From Vibrio sp. UCD-FRSSP16_30 (lineage in GTDB: Bacteria > Pseudomonadota > Gammaproteobacteria > Enterobacterales > Vibrionaceae): DNA of 64,000 nucleotides. Each line of letters begins with the position of its first letter. Position 1 is the stretch's first letter. The translations under genes were made by a program, and so were the position numbers. The stretch covers positions 62,001 through 126,000 of the forward strand of contig NZ_LZFW01000084.1 of the NCBI RefSeq assembly GCF_001676025.1, in the 5' to 3' direction. The notes below the pieces were generated by a model. The model was given only the letters and a program-made list of their open reading frames with translations. It had not been told where the DNA came from and searched no databases. This document shows, one piece after another, positions 15,958 through 24,600 of this stretch.

Positions 15958-17247
15958 ATGAAAAAAATAACAAGTTGGGGAAAATACCCACTCATTGAAG
16001 CGAATATCAATGCTCCTTCAACAAGTCAAAAGTTATTGAGTGAAAAGCAAAGCGGGATAGCAAGAGGTTTAGGTCGTAGCTATGGTGACAGCGCACTGTC
16101 AGAAAATGTTGTAGTCAGTGAACGGTTCAATCATTTTATTTCGTTTGATGAAACAACAGGGACACTCCGATGTGAAGCAGGTGTTTCACTTGATGAGATA
16201 TTAAAAAACTTTGTCCCAAAAGGTTGGTTCCTATCCGTCACACCCGGAACCAAGTTTGTTACCGTTGGTGGTGCTATTGCCAGTGATGTTCACGGAAAGA
16301 ATCACCACCTTGACGGCAGTTTTAGTGATCACGTTACTTCGTTAACCCTCATAACTAACGGACAAGAAATCACTTGTTCAAGAGAAAACAACTCCGACTT
16401 GTTCCACGCCACCTGTGGTGGGATGGGATTAACAGGCATTATCACTGAGGCAACATTCAAATTAAAACAGATAACCAGTGCCTACATTAATCAAAAAGTA
16501 GTTAAAGCTAAAAACCTTGAAGTCGCATTGGCGCTATTTGAACAATATAAATATGTGACCTATTCGGTTGCGTGGATTGATTGCTTATCTACAGGCGATA
16601 ACTTAGGTCGTTCATTGCTGATGCTGGGTGAGCACGCAGACAAAGGTGAACTGACCACGCACAAAGACGGTTTATTAAATATGCCGTGTGATATGCCTTC
16701 TTTTTTGGTGAACAAATACACCATACAGGCATTTAACTCTGCCTATTACAACAAGCAACTGAAAGAAGAAGTAAACAATACTGTTCACTATGACCCATTC
16801 TTCTATCCACTCGATGGTATCAACAACTGGAACCGTATGTACGGTGACAATGGCTTTACGCAATACCAGTTTGTTATCCCTAAAGAAGCAGGGAAAGAAG
16901 GATTAACCGAAATCCTAGAAGCAATAGCTGAATCAAAGCAAGGCTCTTTCCTTGCCGTATTAAAGGTGTTTGGTGAAGGTAACAAAAACCCTTTATCTTT
17001 CCCAATGGAAGGTTATACCTTAGCGCTAGATTTCAAACTAAACGACAAGCTATTTGCTTTACTCGACCGACTAGACATCATAGTGAGAAAATACGAAGGG
17101 CGTTTATATCTGTCTAAAGATGTCAGAATGTCAGAAGAGATGTTTAAGGCTAGTTACCCTCAATGGGAAGAGTTCCAAGCATTAAGGAAAGAATATGGCG
17201 CAGATGAACTATACCACTCGCTCCAGTCTAAACGGATAGGATTATAA
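15958..17247 (+). CDS. dprE1: DprE1-like FAD-dependent polyprenylphosphoryl-ribose 2'-oxidase
   Basis: A 429-residue VAO/PCMH-type flavoenzyme. The FAD-binding half has ARGLGRSYGDSAL and VTPGTKFVTVGGAIASDVHGKNHH (His112 equivalent to Mtb His132). The C-terminal half has FLAVLKVFGEGNKNPLSFP and YLSKDVR, with Lys387 aligning with catalytic Lys418 of Mtb DprE1. It oxidises the 2'-OH of lipid-linked ribose to a keto intermediate. The residue equivalent to Mtb Cys387, the target of benzothiazinones, is Ala356 here. It is coupled to gtrA (1 nt apart) and followed 5 nt later by dprE2. Confidence 0.9.
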   Translation: MKKITSWGKYPLIEANINAPSTSQKLLSEKQSGIARGLGRSYGDSALSENVVVSERFNHFISFDETTGTLRCEAGVSLDEILKNFVPKGWFLSVTPGTKFVTVGGAIASDVHGKNHHLDGSFSDHVTSLTLITNGQEITCSRENNSDLFHATCGGMGLTGIITEATFKLKQITSAYINQKVVKAKNLEVALALFEQYKYVTYSVAWIDCLSTGDNLGRSLLMLGEHADKGELTTHKDGLLNMPCDMPSFLVNKYTIQAFNSAYYNKQLKEEVNNTVHYDPFFYPLDGINNWNRMYGDNGFTQYQFVIPKEAGKEGLTEILEAIAESKQGSFLAVLKVFGEGNKNPLSFPMEGYTLALDFKLNDKLFALLDRLDIIVRKYEGRLYLSKDVRMSEEMFKASYPQWEEFQALRKEYGADELYHSLQSKRIGL

Positions 17248-17252
17248 ATATC

Positions 17253-17990
17253 GTGCAAAACATTATTATTATTGGCGCAACATCAACGATGGCAAAAGAA
17301 GTTGCCAAGCTCTACGCCCTAGAAAAAGCGAACCTCTACCTTATTGCTAGAGATACATCAAAACTCGACACTATCAAGCAAGACTTGATGGTAAGAGGCG
17401 CCAACACAGTTCATACTACAACGTTTGATGCAAATCAGTTTGACTCGCACCAAGCGCTTATTGAACAGGCCTTCGATACTTTAGAGTGTGTTGATGTGTT
17501 GCTTGTTGCTCACGGAAGCCTACCTAATCAAGAACTTTGCCAAACTGATTCAATGAAAGCCATTGAAGAGATAAATATCAATGGTGTGAGTGTTATTTCT
17601 CTGCTTACTCAAGCAGCTACGAAAATGGAACAGCAAAAATCAGGAAATATAACCGTTATCACTAGTGTTGCAGGCGATAGAGGTCGTCAGTCAAATTACG
17701 TATATGGCGCAGCAAAAGGGTTGGTTTCCACTTTTTTACAAGGTCTGGCTCAGAGACTCAGTAAATCAGGTGTTCACGTTCTGGATATCAAGCCCGGATT
17801 TGTAGATACGCCAATGACTTCGGAGTTTGAGAAAGGTATGCTTTGGGTAAAGCCTGAGAAAGTCGCTCAGATTATCAAGAAAAGAATAAGTAAAAAAAAC
17901 ACTATTTCTTACACACCAGCTTTTTGGTTTATCATTATGACGATTATTAAGTTAATTCCTAAAACTATTTTTAATAAAGTAGTTTTATGA
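17253..17990 (+). CDS. dprE2: DprE2-like short-chain dehydrogenase (keto-arabinose reductase)
   Basis: A 245-residue SDR. The nucleotide-binding segment is IIIGATSTMAKEVA at the N-terminus, and the catalytic triad is Ser138, Tyr151 and Lys155 (YGAAK). The NHG-like motif appears as VAHGSLP. In the mycobacterial pathway DprE2 reduces the DprE1 product to lipid-phosphoryl-D-arabinofuranose with NAD(P)H. The start is GTG 17253, with AGGA about 11 nt upstream. A hydrophobic C-terminal segment (FWFIIMTIIKLIPK) may help it sit at the membrane beside DprE1. It is the last gene of the plus-strand operon. Confidence 0.88.
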   Translation: MQNIIIIGATSTMAKEVAKLYALEKANLYLIARDTSKLDTIKQDLMVRGANTVHTTTFDANQFDSHQALIEQAFDTLECVDVLLVAHGSLPNQELCQTDSMKAIEEININGVSVISLLTQAATKMEQQKSGNITVITSVAGDRGRQSNYVYGAAKGLVSTFLQGLAQRLSKSGVHVLDIKPGFVDTPMTSEFEKGMLWVKPEKVAQIIKKRISKKNTISYTPAFWFIIMTIIKLIPKTIFNKVVL

Positions 17991-18007
17991 TTGCTAATAA
18001 AGCGAAA

Positions 18008-18334
18008 GGATATGGGCAGAGAAAGGAACTAGACCCAGAGTAGTCCAACAACAGCACTTTGAGTCGGCTTATGTTTGGAGAGGTATAAGCTGAGGCTATT
18101 GTTACTCCGCTAAGCAATATGGAAGTGATGAAAGAACATCTTAAGCTCGTATCTCAAGCTACTCCGATAGAACAAGTCTGGAATTGGATTCATCAAAATG
18201 AAATTGCCAATCGATGTTTTACTAGCTACAACGATATCGTCAATAAACTGTGCAGCGCATTGAATCGGTTTTGTGAAGATAAAAGCAGAGTGATATCACT
18301 CTGCTTTAGAGACTGGATTAAGTTGGTAACATAA
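18008..18334 (+). pseudogene. degenerate IS630-family transposase
   Basis: Three pieces of one transposase are read in different frames. GTRPRVVQQQ comes first (about 18018-18050). EAIVTPLSNMEVMKEHLKLVSQATP follows (about 18092-18165). Then comes the C-terminus IEQVWNWIHQNEIANRCF...SRVISLCFRDW (18166-18330). The segment that should carry the catalytic DDE region between the last two is deleted, and there is at least one frameshift. The open frame 18119-18334 (71 codons) is therefore only the tail of a dead gene. It marks the housekeeping-side edge of the accessory island. Confidence 0.75.
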
Positions 18335-18350
18335 TTAATGTAATTGGTAT
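18331..18350. repeat. possible solo end of the MITE-like repeat
   Basis: The reverse complement of this 20-bp stretch, ATACCAATTACATTAATTAT, matches 17 of 20 positions of the terminal inverted repeat seen upstream of deoC. No partner end is found within a few hundred bases, so it may be a truncated copy or chance AT-rich similarity. Confidence 0.35.
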
Positions 18351-18382
18351 GATCTTTATTAATCGCTTACTTTACAAATAAC

Positions 18383-18419
18383 AAAAAGCCCCGATAACTT
18401 TCGTTATCGGGGCTTTTTA
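18383..18419 (-). terminator. rho-independent terminator of fusA2
   Basis: AAAAAGCCCCGATAAC and GTTATCGGGGCTTTTT form a long GC-rich stem with a very short loop, flanked by A- and T-runs. It would stop fusA2 on the minus strand and could also work for transcripts from the island side. Confidence 0.9.
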
Positions 18420-18441
18420 TTAGCAAGTTAGCAGCAAATAA

Positions 18442-20526
18442 TTATTTGTTAGCTTTCTCAGCTTTAACTTTTGCGATTACTTCTTCTGCCACGTTCATTG
18501 GGCAAGCAGCGTAGTGTGAGAACTCCATAGAGAACTGACCACGGCCTGAAGTAATTGTACGTAGGTGACCGATGTAGCCGAACATCTCAGAAAGAGGTAC
18601 GTCAGCTTTAATACGAACACCAGTTACGCCAGCTTGTTGATCTTTGATCATGCCACGACGACGGTTAAGGTCACCGATAACATCACCAACGTGATCGTCT
18701 GGAGTAAATACGTCAACGTGCATGATAGGCTCAAGAAGTTGCGCACCAGCTTTAGGCATTGATTGGCGGAATGCACCTTTCGCTGCAATTTCAAATGCGA
18801 TTGCAGATGAATCGACTGCGTGGAAGCCACCGTCATATAGTTCAACTTCAACATCTAGAGTTGGGAAACCAGCTAGAACACCGTTTTCCATCATGCCAGC
18901 AAAGCCTTTCTCAACTGCAGGCCAGAATTCCTTAGGAACGTTACCACCAACAACTGAAGACTTGAAGCTAAAGCCAGAACCAGCTTCACCAGGCTTGATA
19001 CGGTAATCAATTTTACCGAACTGACCAGAACCACCAGACTGTTTCTTATGCGTGTAGCTATCTTCAATTGGCTGAGTGATAGTTTCACGGTAAGCAACCT
19101 GAGGAGCACCAACAGTTAGGTCAACACCGTAAGTACGCTTAAGGATGTCAACTTTAATGTCTAGGTGAAGCTCACCCATACCTTTAAGGATGGTTTCGCC
19201 TGTTTCTTCGTCAGTTTCAACTTGGAAAGAAGGATCTTCTGCAACCATTTTACCGATAGCGATACCCATTTTCTCAGAACCGCCTTTATCTTTAGGAGAT
19301 ACAGCGATTGAGATTACTGGAGTTGGGAATACCATTGGCTCAAGAGTAACTTGGTCTTTAGGATCACATAGAGTGTGACCTGTTTGAACATTCTTCATAC
19401 CAACGATTGCAATGATATCACCAGCTTGTGCGCTAGTAAGTTCGTTACGGTCATCAGCTTGCATCTCAACCATACGGCCAACACGCTCTGTTTTACCAGT
19501 GTAAGAGTTCATGATGGTGTCACCTTTGTTCAATTTACCTGAGTAAATACGAACGAAAGTTAGTGCACCGAAGCGGTCATCCATAATTTTGAATGCTAGC
19601 GCTTTAAATGTTTCATCAGCAGAAACAATAGCGTGCTCGCCATTTTCATTGCCTTCTTCGTCCATTAGAGGTTGAGGATCAACTTCTGTTGGAGAAGGTA
19701 GGTAATCAACTACAGCGTCAAGAACGATTTGTACGCCCTTGTTCTTAAATGCAGAACCACAGTATGTAGGGAAGAACGCCAGTTTACGAGTACCAGTACG
19801 GATACAAGCTTTGATGTCATCAATAGAAGGTTCTTCGCCTTCCATGTAAGCCATCATTAGGTCGTCGTCTTGCTCTACAGCAGTTTCGATTAGCTCTTCA
19901 CGGTATTGCTCTACATCATCAACCATATCCGCAGGGATATCTTTAATTTCGTAGTTTTCAGGAAGACCAGTGTCATCCCAAACGTATGCTTTACGAGTTA
20001 GAAGGTCTACAACACCAACGAAGTCATCTTCGCGGCCGATAGGTAGAACCATAACTAGAGGAGTAGCACCTAGAACGTTTTTAACTTGGTCAACAACGTT
20101 GTAGAAGTCTGCACCCATACGGTCTAGTTTGTTAACGAAGATCAGACGAGATACTTCTGATTCGTTCGCGTAACGCCAGTTAGTTTCTGATTGTGGTTCA
20201 ACACCACCAGAACCACAGAATACGCCGACGCCGCCATCAAGAACTTTAAGAGAACGGTAAACTTCAACTGTGAAGTCAACGTGTCCCGGAGTATCGATAA
20301 CGTTTAGACGGTAGCCTTTCCAAAAACAGCTTACTGCTGCAGACTGGATAGTAATACCGCGCTCAGCTTCCTGTTCCATGAAGTCAGTAGTTGATTCACC
20401 ATCATGAACTTCACCAGTTTTGTGGATCTGGCCGGTAAGCTTTAGGATACGCTCAGTTGTCGTGGTTTTACCCGCATCAACGTGCGCGAAAATACCAATA
20501 TTTCTGTATTTTGATAAATCAGTCAT
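18442..20526 (-). CDS. fusA: elongation factor G (second, str-operon-independent copy)
   Basis: A 694-residue translocation GTPase. The G1 loop AHVDAGKTT (residues 14-22), DTPGH and NKLD are intact, and the full set of EF-G domains follows, including the C-terminal [12 protein letters not shown]. It moves tRNA-mRNA on the ribosome or helps recycle ribosomes. The gene is alone, not next to rpsL-rpsG-tuf, and sits beside radA-serB. That is the location of the second EF-G gene (fusA2) in Vibrio cholerae as I remember it. The divergence of roles between the two copies cannot be judged here. Confidence 0.9.
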   Translation of the reverse strand: MTDLSKYRNIGIFAHVDAGKTTTTERILKLTGQIHKTGEVHDGESTTDFMEQEAERGITIQSAAVSCFWKGYRLNVIDTPGHVDFTVEVYRSLKVLDGGVGVFCGSGGVEPQSETNWRYANESEVSRLIFVNKLDRMGADFYNVVDQVKNVLGATPLVMVLPIGREDDFVGVVDLLTRKAYVWDDTGLPENYEIKDIPADMVDDVEQYREELIETAVEQDDDLMMAYMEGEEPSIDDIKACIRTGTRKLAFFPTYCGSAFKNKGVQIVLDAVVDYLPSPTEVDPQPLMDEEGNENGEHAIVSADETFKALAFKIMDDRFGALTFVRIYSGKLNKGDTIMNSYTGKTERVGRMVEMQADDRNELTSAQAGDIIAIVGMKNVQTGHTLCDPKDQVTLEPMVFPTPVISIAVSPKDKGGSEKMGIAIGKMVAEDPSFQVETDEETGETILKGMGELHLDIKVDILKRTYGVDLTVGAPQVAYRETITQPIEDSYTHKKQSGGSGQFGKIDYRIKPGEAGSGFSFKSSVVGGNVPKEFWPAVEKGFAGMMENGVLAGFPTLDVEVELYDGGFHAVDSSAIAFEIAAKGAFRQSMPKAGAQLLEPIMHVDVFTPDDHVGDVIGDLNRRRGMIKDQQAGVTGVRIKADVPLSEMFGYIGHLRTITSGRGQFSMEFSHYAACPMNVAEEVIAKVKAEKANK

Positions 20527-20563
20527 CGTTTTACTCTATCAATAGGATATAAAATGCGCGCAG

Positions 20564-20569
20564 AGTATA
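20564..20569 (-). promoter_or_regulatory. extended -10 promoter candidate for fusA2
   Basis: On the minus strand the sequence TGGTATACT provides a TG-extended -10 box (TATACT), about 40 nt before the fusA2 ATG. A -35 box is poor (CTATCA at 17 nt), as is common for extended -10 promoters. Confidence 0.4.
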
Positions 20570-20715
20570 CCACAATCTGGATAGACTGATAGCTCTGTGT
20601 GCTTGTTGAGCGAAAATTTCGCCTTTTAATTTCTGTGAGGGAACTATAGATGAGAATCAAGCCCGTGAAAAGTGCCTTTGCTCATCCAAGGTAATATTAT
20701 TTTGTTTCTACGCCA

Positions 20716-22092
20716 TTACATTTCATCAAATGCTTGAATTGCTTCAGATAAATTTTTAACCGCGTGTATTTGCATACCAGCGATACCGCCTTTAGGCATA
20801 TTGGCACTCGGTACAATCGCTTTAGTAAAGCCATGCTTGAAGGCTTCATTAAGTCGTTCTTGACCACTAGGTACAGGGCGAATTTCCCCAGCAAGACCCA
20901 CTTCACCGAAAACAACAACATCTTTTGGCAACGCTCTATCTCTAAAGCTTGAAAGAAGTGCCATCAATAAAGCTAAGTCTGCACTGGTTTCTGTTACTTT
21001 AACACCACCCACAACATTAACGAATACGTCTTGATCGGCCATCTGCAACCCTCCATGCTTATGCAGTACTGCAAGAAGCATAGAAAGACGATTTTGTTCA
21101 AGGCCTACCGCAACACGCCTTGGATTTGCGAGTTGAGAGTAATCGACCAATGCTTGAATTTCGACAAGTAGCGGTCTTGTCCCCTCCCAAATCACCATGA
21201 CTGAACTGCCAGACGTTTGCTCTTCTCCACGAGATAAGAATATAGCTGAGGGATTTGACACCTCTTTTAAGCCCTGCTCTGTCATGGCAAACACGCCTAA
21301 CTCATTCACCGCGCCAAATCTATTTTTATGACTGCGTAATGTTCTAAAGCGACTGTCTACACCACCATCAAGTAATACAGAGCAGTCAATGATGTGCTCT
21401 AGCACCTTAGGCCCCGCTAAAGAACCATCTTTAGTGACATGGCCCACCATAAATACCGCAACATTATTTTGCTTAGCATAGCGAGTTAATGTTGTTGCCG
21501 ATTCTCGCACTTGAGCTACCGTACCAGGGGAAGATTGCACGTCAGAGACATGCATAACCTGAATTGAGTCAATGACCATAATTTTAGGTTGTTCTTTTTC
21601 TGCCACCTGACAGATTTTATCGACGTTGGTTTCTGACAACATTTTAAGGTTATCTTTAGGCAAACCTAAGCGCGATGCTCGCATAGCTACTTGTTGCAAC
21701 GATTCTTCACCCGTCACATACAGAGTTGGCAAAGTTGCCGCTAAACGACACATTGTTTGCAATAACATTGTCGACTTACCCGCACCCGGGCTACCGCCAA
21801 TTAAAATGGCGGCACCAGGTACAATACCACCACCTAAAACACGGTCGAATTCTTTAAAAGTGCTGCTAAATCGAGGGACATCTTGCAGATCAATATCTGC
21901 GAGCATTTGTACTTTAGACTCGACATTTCCAGCATAACCACTTAAGCGCTCATTACGAGCAACTTGTGGAGAGGCCGCTAGACGTACTTCTGTGACAGTG
22001 TTCCATGCACCACAAGCACTGCACTGACCTTGCCAGCGCGGAAAATCTGCACCGCAATCATTACAAACGTAAGCTGTTTTTACTTTTGCCAT
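20716..22092 (-). CDS. radA: DNA repair protein RadA
   Basis: A 458-residue RecA-like branch-migration ATPase. An N-terminal zinc finger (Cys10, Cys13, Cys24, Cys27) precedes Walker A GGSPGAGKST (99-108) and the RadA-specific KNRFG motif. A C-terminal Lon-protease-like domain contains PKDVVVFGEVGLAGEIRPV. It processes recombination intermediates together with RecA. Its ATG overlaps the stop of serB (TAATG), so the two genes are co-translated, an arrangement also seen in E. coli (serB-radA). Confidence 0.96.
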   Translation of the reverse strand: MAKVKTAYVCNDCGADFPRWQGQCSACGAWNTVTEVRLAASPQVARNERLSGYAGNVESKVQMLADIDLQDVPRFSSTFKEFDRVLGGGIVPGAAILIGGSPGAGKSTMLLQTMCRLAATLPTLYVTGEESLQQVAMRASRLGLPKDNLKMLSETNVDKICQVAEKEQPKIMVIDSIQVMHVSDVQSSPGTVAQVRESATTLTRYAKQNNVAVFMVGHVTKDGSLAGPKVLEHIIDCSVLLDGGVDSRFRTLRSHKNRFGAVNELGVFAMTEQGLKEVSNPSAIFLSRGEEQTSGSSVMVIWEGTRPLLVEIQALVDYSQLANPRRVAVGLEQNRLSMLLAVLHKHGGLQMADQDVFVNVVGGVKVTETSADLALLMALLSSFRDRALPKDVVVFGEVGLAGEIRPVPSGQERLNEAFKHGFTKAIVPSANMPKGGIAGMQIHAVKNLSEAIQAFDEM

Positions 22093-23009
22093 TAATTATT
22101 CTTTGTTTTTAGGGATTGTAAAACATGGCTAGCTGATAAAATACACAGCACACCACCTAAGTCAGCATAGTTTACCGCAGCTTGAGCTTGTTCGACTACC
22201 TTAGGTTTAGCGTGATACGCAATCCCTAAACCGGCAGCAGCCATCATCACTAAGTCGTTAGCACCATCTCCAACAGCAATACAATTACTATTATCTAGCT
22301 GATACTCATCTCTTAGTTGCTGTAAAATATCAGCTTTAGTTTGCGCCGATACCACCTCACCGAGCACATTTCCAGTTAACTTACCTGAGTCAATTTCTAA
22401 CTGATTTGAGCGAGCATAATCAAGCTCGAGTAACTCTTTTAGATGATTAGAAAAGTAAGTAAAACCACCAGATGCAACGGCAACTTTCCATCCACACTGC
22501 TTTAAGCCATCAATTAGTTGCTGAGCTTCTGCCATTAATGGCAGCTCACTGCGAACTTCCATTAGAATTGACTCATCTGCATCCGCTAATTTGGATACTC
22601 TTTGTCTAAGGCTTTGCTCAAAATCCAACTCACCCTGCATGGCACGCTCAGTGACTTCGGATACTTCCTCTCCAACGCCAGCAAGCTTGGCAATTTCATC
22701 AATACACTCAATTTCAATCAGTGTTGAATCCATATCAAACAGAGCAAGCCCTGGCTTACTCATATTTGGAAGATCTTTAAGAGAAGCGGTATCAATCTGT
22801 GCATTTTTTAATGCATTAATATTATTATCAATTGCAATACAAGTAGTCAGCAAAACTTGATATCGACCAACATGCCATGTAGCAAATTGCTCTTCTATAG
22901 GGAAAATTTCAGTTAATGTCTGGTGATTAACATCAACAAAAGCAACGGCCAATAGCTCTAAATCAGCAGCCTTAAATGGCGTAAGATATTGTAATTCTTT
23001 GACTTCCAT
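22092..23009 (-). CDS. serB: phosphoserine phosphatase SerB
   Basis: A 305-residue HAD-family enzyme that makes L-serine from phosphoserine, the last step of serine synthesis. The catalytic motif FDMDSTLIEIECIDEIA places the nucleophile Asp92 and general acid Asp94. Motif II (VASGGFTYFSNHL) and motif III (GDGANDLVMM) are also present. The N-terminal ~85 residues form the poorly conserved regulatory region found in enteric SerB. It is cotranscribed with radA and divergent from the smp/ytjB gene. Confidence 0.95.
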   Translation of the reverse strand: MEVKELQYLTPFKAADLELLAVAFVDVNHQTLTEIFPIEEQFATWHVGRYQVLLTTCIAIDNNINALKNAQIDTASLKDLPNMSKPGLALFDMDSTLIEIECIDEIAKLAGVGEEVSEVTERAMQGELDFEQSLRQRVSKLADADESILMEVRSELPLMAEAQQLIDGLKQCGWKVAVASGGFTYFSNHLKELLELDYARSNQLEIDSGKLTGNVLGEVVSAQTKADILQQLRDEYQLDNSNCIAVGDGANDLVMMAAAGLGIAYHAKPKVVEQAQAAVNYADLGGVLCILSASHVLQSLKTKNN

Positions 23010-23117
23010 GAAGATTCAAATCCGTTTTGAGGGAAACATTACCCTCAACTTACCCTATTGCAATTTGTTTACGCAAGTATCACTATGCAATAGGGTACAT
23101 TAATGATGTTTTTCTAA

Positions 23118-23687
23118 ATGAAAGAATCTCTATTTTCACTGCGTTTGTTTATTAAATTAGTCTTTGTTAGCTTGCTCATATTGATGCTGGTGTCGATTGC
23201 GCGCAATAGCGTCTATATCAGCCAAGGCAATCAGCAAATCCAAACAAAACAGTTACAAACTCTAACAAAACTATTGATCTCACAAGCGGCGTTAAGTGCC
23301 AGTAACTTTGTCGTCACCGAAGATCAAGAAAAACTAAGACATCTAGCCAATCAATTAGCTCGCGACACTCTCGTTGCCGATGCCATTATTTATAATAATA
23401 GTGGTGTTAAAATTGCGTCGAGCAGCAATGCCAAAACCGTACAAGAATCACTAGGGATGAATACACCACTGTCATCAGCGGGTATTGGAAAGCAACAATT
23501 GGTCGAGCCGATTTTCTCTCAAGATGCCATCATCGGCTATGTGCGAATTACTTTTGAAAAAGGTCGCGTTACCGCCTTTTCTGATCATCACTATCGCAAT
23601 AGTGATCGAGCCATGTTTTTAATGATCATAATGAGCTTTTTCTCGGGAGTATTACTAACTCTGGTACTTAGAAAGAAAAAATCATAA
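23118..23687 (+). CDS. smp: AhpA/YtjB (Smp) family membrane protein
   Basis: A 189-residue protein with an N-terminal helix (about 10-30), an extracytoplasmic domain and a C-terminal helix (about 164-183) ending in RKKKS. Divergent placement from serB is the same as for ytjB (smp) in E. coli. The family is a membrane protein of poorly known function. A terminator immediately follows the stop. Confidence 0.8.
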   Translation: MKESLFSLRLFIKLVFVSLLILMLVSIARNSVYISQGNQQIQTKQLQTLTKLLISQAALSASNFVVTEDQEKLRHLANQLARDTLVADAIIYNNSGVKIASSSNAKTVQESLGMNTPLSSAGIGKQQLVEPIFSQDAIIGYVRITFEKGRVTAFSDHHYRNSDRAMFLMIIMSFFSGVLLTLVLRKKKS

Positions 23688-23724
23688 AAAAAGCTTGGTT
23701 CTACTAATGCAGAACCAAGCTTTA
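23686..23724. terminator. bidirectional terminator after smp
   Basis: AAAGCTTGGTTCT and AGAACCAAGCTTT form a 13-bp stem with an 8-nt loop, with A-runs before it and T-rich sequence after. It separates smp from the convergent deoD gene. Confidence 0.85.
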
Positions 23725-23754
23725 TTATCGGTTTACTTGTATAGGTTAAAGCTT

Positions 23755-23802
23755 ATATCAATCACAGTAAGTAAATGATCAGAGATTTACTACGATTGAT
23801 AT
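23755..23802. repeat. 48-bp collapsed MITE-like palindrome behind deoD
   Basis: The two ends read ATATCAATCACAGTAA (forward) and ATATCAATCGTAGTAA (reverse strand), differing at two positions, and lie only about 15 bp apart. The second matches the left end of the 150-bp element upstream of deoC exactly over those 16 bases. The repeat ends on the last base of the deoD stop codon, and its RNA would form a hairpin just after deoD. Confidence 0.6.
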
Positions 23803-24521
23803 TATTCCTCATCACCTAAAAGTACTGACTCTAAAGCGATTTCCATCATTTCATTGAAGGTTGTCGCACGTTCATCAGAGGTCGTTTGCTCACCGCGCTT
23901 GATATGATCTGATACGGTACAAATAGCCAAAGCTTTCACGCCATATTCAGCGGCAATACCATAAATACCAGCCGCTTCCATTTCTACACCCAGCACACCG
24001 TATTTATCCATCACATCGAACATGTCAGGATCGGGCGTATAGAAAAGTTCTGCCGAAAATAGGTTACCGACTTTAACATTAATGCCTAGCTTTTCTGCTG
24101 CGCGCTCAGCATTACGTGCCATGCCATAATCTGCAATCGCAGCAAAGTCATGATCCTTAAAGCGAATACGGTTTACTTTAGAATCCGTACATGCGCCAAT
24201 GCCAATCACTACATCACGTAAGTTCACATCATCACGAACAGCGCCACAGCTACCCACACGGATTACTTTCTTAACCCCGTAATCTTTCACAAGTTCAGTG
24301 ACGTAAATAGAACAAGAAGGGATACCCATACCGTGCCCCATAACGGAGATCTTACGGCCTTTATAAGTGCCCGTAAATCCGTACATATTACGTACATCAC
24401 AGACTTGCACTACGTTGTCTAGGAAAGTTTCAGCGATGTACTTAGCTCGTAGTGGGTCACCTGGCATCAATACCACGTCAGCAAAATCACCCATTTCTGC
24501 ATTAATATGAGGAGTAGCCAT
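23802..24521 (-). CDS. deoD: purine nucleoside phosphorylase DeoD
   Basis: A 239-residue hexameric PNP that splits purine (deoxy)nucleosides with phosphate into base and (deoxy)ribose-1-phosphate. [31 protein letters not shown] at the start and [31 protein letters not shown] and TVSDH are family signatures, including the catalytic Asp of SDH. It is the last gene of the deoC-A-B-D operon, 79 bp after deoB, and supplies substrates for phosphopentomutase and deoxyribose-phosphate aldolase. Confidence 0.97.
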   Translation of the reverse strand: MATPHINAEMGDFADVVLMPGDPLRAKYIAETFLDNVVQVCDVRNMYGFTGTYKGRKISVMGHGMGIPSCSIYVTELVKDYGVKKVIRVGSCGAVRDDVNLRDVVIGIGACTDSKVNRIRFKDHDFAAIADYGMARNAERAAEKLGINVKVGNLFSAELFYTPDPDMFDVMDKYGVLGVEMEAAGIYGIAAEYGVKALAICTVSDHIKRGEQTTSDERATTFNEMMEIALESVLLGDEE

Positions 24522-24600
24522 TTATTTATTTCCTTTTATACATTATTTGTTATTAGGGCGATTTAACCCTAGTAGCGAAAATATTGAATCTACTTTCCAG

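Noticed and set aside
18119..18334. A 71-codon intact plus-strand gene
   Set aside because: It is the C-terminal tail of a broken IS630 transposase, with upstream pieces in other frames and the catalytic region deleted.
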